15,923 nucleotides of DNA, from assembly GCA_038217425.1 (NCBI GenBank), contig JBBQPM010000161.1:1-15923 (forward strand). Direction: 5' to 3'. Shown in pieces: positions 13,748 to 15,923 of the stretch. Position numbers and translations under genes: made by a program. The first letter of the stretch is position 1. Every line of letters starts with the position of its first letter. Source of the stretch: JAIEPT01 sp038217425 (GTDB lineage: Bacteria; Planctomycetota; Planctomycetia; Gemmatales; Gemmataceae). The notes under the pieces were generated by a model. The model worked only from the letters and a program-made list of their open reading frames with translations, searched no databases and had not been told where the DNA came from.

Positions 13748-14155
13748 TTAAGCTTTGAAAGCCGCGTTCGCCCAGGTAGAAGTCTTTTCAATGAACCGAT
13801 CTTGCTTTACTTCTCGTTCATTGAAAATCCGTCGTCCGATTTCTTCGCCGGCCTTGAAAAGCACGACCTGTGGAAGCCGAGAGGCAGCAGAAATTCCATA
13901 GCGATTCTCCCCCTTTCCAAGCATCGCAATATCAAATTCATACGTCGGAACGTCGATCGCTCTGACGAGATCGGGGAAAACATGGCTAAAGTGCGAAGCC
14001 GCCTTCCCGCCGCGATTCGCGGAAGTTGTGATAAACGCAACTACCGCCGATGACCTGATTGCGTCAACCAGCTCAATCTCCGAAACGGTCTCTTTAATCA
14101 CGGTGGCAAAGTCCACCATTCGGTAAAAAACCACGGAATGTTCAGGCATCCTCAT
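13748..14155 (-). CDS. Thioredoxin-fold protein lacking the redox cysteines
   Basis: A 135-residue protein whose second half follows the thioredoxin pattern. It has a strand SAVVAFITTSAN where the active site should start, a helix ending in FPDLVRAIDVP, a strand YEFDIAM, YGISAASRLPQVVLFKAGEEIGRRI with the cis-proline, and then a final helix. At the CxxC position it reads SANRGGKA, and the protein has no cysteine at all, so disulfide chemistry is excluded. The nearest known use of such folds is as chaperone-like or binding modules. ATG at 14155 and ATG at 14149 both follow GGGGG, and the second has the better spacing. No signal peptide is seen. The gene lies in a strip of gene fragments and may itself be decaying, although the frame is intact. 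Confidence 0.65.
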   Translation of the reverse strand: MRMPEHSVVFYRMVDFATVIKETVSEIELVDAIRSSAVVAFITTSANRGGKAASHFSHVFPDLVRAIDVPTYEFDIAMLGKGENRYGISAASRLPQVVLFKAGEEIGRRIFNEREVKQDRFIEKTSTWANAAFKA

Positions 14156-14211
14156 TTCCCCCAGGACCACATGTTTCCTGACCCAAGGCAGGCTGCGGGA
14201 ATTGTAGCGAC

Positions 14212-14301
14212 TCAGGCGCCGTTGGCGAGCACCGCAGCCAGCTCGCGCCGCGTCAAGATTCGGGTCGGGTCGAGGGCGTCCACGGAAACCAGGAACGCCA
14301 T
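14212..14301 (-). pseudogene. Probable N-terminal scrap of a tyrosine recombinase
   Basis: A 29-residue frame reads DALDPTRILTRRELAAVLA and then stops at TGA; an in-frame TAG lies just upstream. The phrase ILTRRELAAVLA resembles the N-terminus of planctomycete phage-integrase-type recombinases, which continue with a Lys/Arg-rich helix that is absent here. It is a fragment, not a functional gene. The similarity is from memory and should be confirmed. Confidence 0.4.
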
Positions 14302-14391
14302 CGACTAGATGTGGGTGAGCCAGAAGAGCATCTTGCGCCTCCGGTTCCATGCCGTTCGCGAACTTGAACTGAGAATCACGAGTATCCCGTT

Positions 14392-14505
14392 TCAGCCCTC
14401 TTGACTGCTAGGCGAACTGGTAGAATCGAGAACGCTCCGCACCTTGCTCGCCAACTTGCTTGGCGTCGTCGGCTTTTGCAGAAACGGGACGGTCCCAATC
14501 CTGTT
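14392..14505 (-). pseudogene. C-terminal scrap of a response-regulator receiver domain
   Basis: The minus-strand frame reads VPFLQKPTTPSKLASKVR, then SVLDS, to a TGA. This is the classic end of a CheY-like receiver domain, in which the Lys of QKP is the conserved active-site lysine and the following residues form the last helix. The rest of the domain is absent: upstream the frame runs into the DNA before the IS4 transposase. The simplest reading is that the insertion sequence landed in a hybrid histidine kinase or response-regulator gene. The left limit of the IS would then lie near 14500. Confidence 0.6.
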
Positions 14506-15923
14506 CGGCACGCTATTTGCGCCATTGAAATATAAATGTACAGTATTGCGCTCCCGACGACAATCGCGCATCTTATTGTTCATGGAGCCGGTTACCCCCA
14601 CCCCTGAACCCAAGATCCGCGAAGAAGATATTCGCGGCCTCAAATACTTCGACCAACTTGGCCCCCTATTGGAACGCCTGCACGACGACGGTTGCAAACG
14701 CGACGTCGCCAAGAATCGCAAACTGCATTTCGATCAGTATTGCATGCTCTTGCTCCTCTTCCTCTTCAACCCCATCGTCAAATCTCTCCGCGGTCTCCAG
14801 CAGGCCAGCGAACTCAATAACGTCCAAAAGAAACTCGGCTGTCCGCGCACTTCCCTCGGCTCGCTCTCGGAATCCGCCGACGTTTTCGATCCCGAGCGCC
14901 TCAAAGAAATCATTACTGAACTGGGAAGTCAACTCGAGCCGATCGGACGCGATCCGCGACTCAAAGACATTCGCGATACCGTCACTTTAGTAGACGGCAC
15001 GCTACTGGCCGCGCTGCCGCGCATGGCCGAGGCCTCGCTCCGCAAACGCACCGCGGGCAAAGCTCGCGTCAAGTGGCATCTGCACACGCATTTCGAGGTC
15101 GATAATCACGTCCCCGTTCGTATCGACGTCACACCTCAAGCAGGCGGCGTATGCGACGAACGCGCCGTCCTCGAGCGCACGCTCCAACCTGATCGCCTTT
15201 ACGTGATGGATCGCGGCTACGCCAAGTTCACGCTCTTCAATAGCATCGTCCAACTCAAGAGCAGTTACGTTTGCCGCATTCGCGACAATAGCGTTTACGA
15301 AGTACTCGAGAATCGCCCGCTCTCCGTCGAGGCCCTCAAGGCCCGCATCACGCAAGATCAAATCGTCGCGCTTGGCGCCGCCACGAAAGCGGAAGGCCGG
15401 CCCGATCACTGCGTTCGCATACTGCACATTCAAATGAAGCCGCATCAATCTGCGGGCCATTACGGGCGGCGCGGCTCGACCGGCCAATCGTGCGACGGGT
15501 TCCTTCGCCTCGTCACGAATTTGCTCGACGTGCCAGCCGAGATCGTCGCTTTGCTTTACGAGTATCGCTGGACGATCGAGATCTTCTTTCGCTTCTTCAA
15601 GCAAATCTTGGGATGTCGGCATTTGCTCAGCAGATCGCAGAACGGCATCGAGATTCAGACGTACTGCGCCATTATCGCTTGCATGCTCATCAGTCTCACG
15701 ACTGGCAGGAAGCCGACGCTGCGAACGTACGAGATGATCTGCTGGTACTTCATCGGCGTGGCGAGCCTGGACGAACTGCTCAATCACATCGCGAAGTTGA
15801 AAAAGCACGGCGCCTAACCAAGAGAGCAATCCGGCCTGAACGGATCGCTCCGCTTCACGCTGCGCGGTCTGAAATTCCCCGTCGCCGCCGAGCGCGTTCG
15901 CGTCCCGCCTCGGCGCAAACAAT
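14500..15923 (+). mobile_element. IS4-family insertion sequence (right end outside or at the window edge)
   Basis: It is defined by the transposase and by the break in the receiver-domain gene on the left. The left limit is approximate. The only terminal-repeat candidate is TTTGCGCC at 14516-14523 facing GGCGCAAA at 15912-15919. Eight bases is within chance, and the match does not extend. The right end may lie beyond the window. Confidence 0.5.
14582..15817 (+). CDS. IS4-family transposase
   Basis: A 411-residue DDE transposase. The catalytic acids are D138 in LVDGT, D210 in YVMDRGYAKF, and E333 in the IS4 signature Y-x2-R-x3-E-x6-K (Y326, R329, E333, K340; YEYRWTIEIFFRFFK). The length and the C-terminal region after the signature appear complete, so it may be active. 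The ATG at 14582 is chosen because the protein from there resembles known IS4 N-termini; the frame is open 46 codons further up, through sequence that includes the receiver-domain scrap on the other strand. An AT-rich patch (AATATAAATGTACAG, around 14528-14542) may carry the promoter. Confidence 0.92.
   Translation: MEPVTPTPEPKIREEDIRGLKYFDQLGPLLERLHDDGCKRDVAKNRKLHFDQYCMLLLLFLFNPIVKSLRGLQQASELNNVQKKLGCPRTSLGSLSESADVFDPERLKEIITELGSQLEPIGRDPRLKDIRDTVTLVDGTLLAALPRMAEASLRKRTAGKARVKWHLHTHFEVDNHVPVRIDVTPQAGGVCDERAVLERTLQPDRLYVMDRGYAKFTLFNSIVQLKSSYVCRIRDNSVYEVLENRPLSVEALKARITQDQIVALGAATKAEGRPDHCVRILHIQMKPHQSAGHYGRRGSTGQSCDGFLRLVTNLLDVPAEIVALLYEYRWTIEIFFRFFKQILGCRHLLSRSQNGIEIQTYCAIIACMLISLTTGRKPTLRTYEMICWYFIGVASLDELLNHIAKLKKHGA

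Noticed and set aside
14444..14581. N-terminal extension of the transposase
   Set aside because: The 46 extra codons cover the receiver-domain scrap on the opposite strand and contain no transposase-like sequence; the ATG at 14582 is a better start.
15002..15922. 306-codon minus-strand open frame to the window end
   Set aside because: Antisense to the IS4 transposase; no independent support.

Overview
The window looks like a chromosomal segment of a planctomycete, probably Gemmataceae-, Isosphaeraceae- or Pirellulaceae-like. It carries the signature DUF1501 / PSCyt1-DUF1549-DUF1553 gene pair, a PQQ-type beta-propeller with EF-hands, a secreted SUMF1-domain protein, a class III-like PPK2 and many exported proteins, all in GC-rich DNA. 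No rRNA, tRNA or CRISPR array was seen.

Left part (1-7586). The 3' end of an EF-hand/PQQ propeller gene (+) is followed by two tiny candidate ORFs joined by a TGATG overlap. A minus-strand pair then encodes the cytochrome-like PSCyt1/DUF1549/DUF1553 protein and a Tat-exported DUF1501 protein. The gap between them holds a perfect 21-bp inverted pair of a CTCTGTG-type repeat. Next on the minus strand come an exported protein built from three copies of one domain, with a very strong hairpin terminator, and a BatA-like von Willebrand A (VWA) membrane protein.

Middle (7587-9427). A complete yjbQ gene (+) is followed by a small gene that may be an Imm1-like immunity protein, and then by a second, diverged copy of only the 3' third of yjbQ. 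This is the footprint of an insertion or recombination event inside yjbQ. An ExbB/TolQ-type proton channel gene (minus) overlaps the remnant tail to tail.

Most distinctive region (9651-12609). Three paralogous genes encode small secreted, cysteine-free proteins. All three share a signal peptide, an N-terminal [IV]GNVNPQQLQQQFQ block, a GAPRL.SG.PQV..YYSV.-like block and a C-terminal RG[FY]E[TL]IGGVR.P tail. The middle differs completely: GFGQQ repeats in the first, Gly/Met repeats in the second and third. The second and third share a promoter of identical geometry with a palindromic -35 region, and the first and third end in clear intrinsic terminators. A secreted SUMF1-domain gene lies between the second and third on the opposite strand. 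I do not recognise this family; it is the best candidate here for an undescribed system.

Right part (12632-15923). A PPK2 gene is followed by a decayed accessory region. On the minus strand this has a thioredoxin-fold protein that has lost its CxxC, a probable tyrosine-recombinase N-terminal scrap and the C-terminal scrap of a response-regulator receiver domain. An IS4-family transposase (+) ends 106 bp before the window edge.
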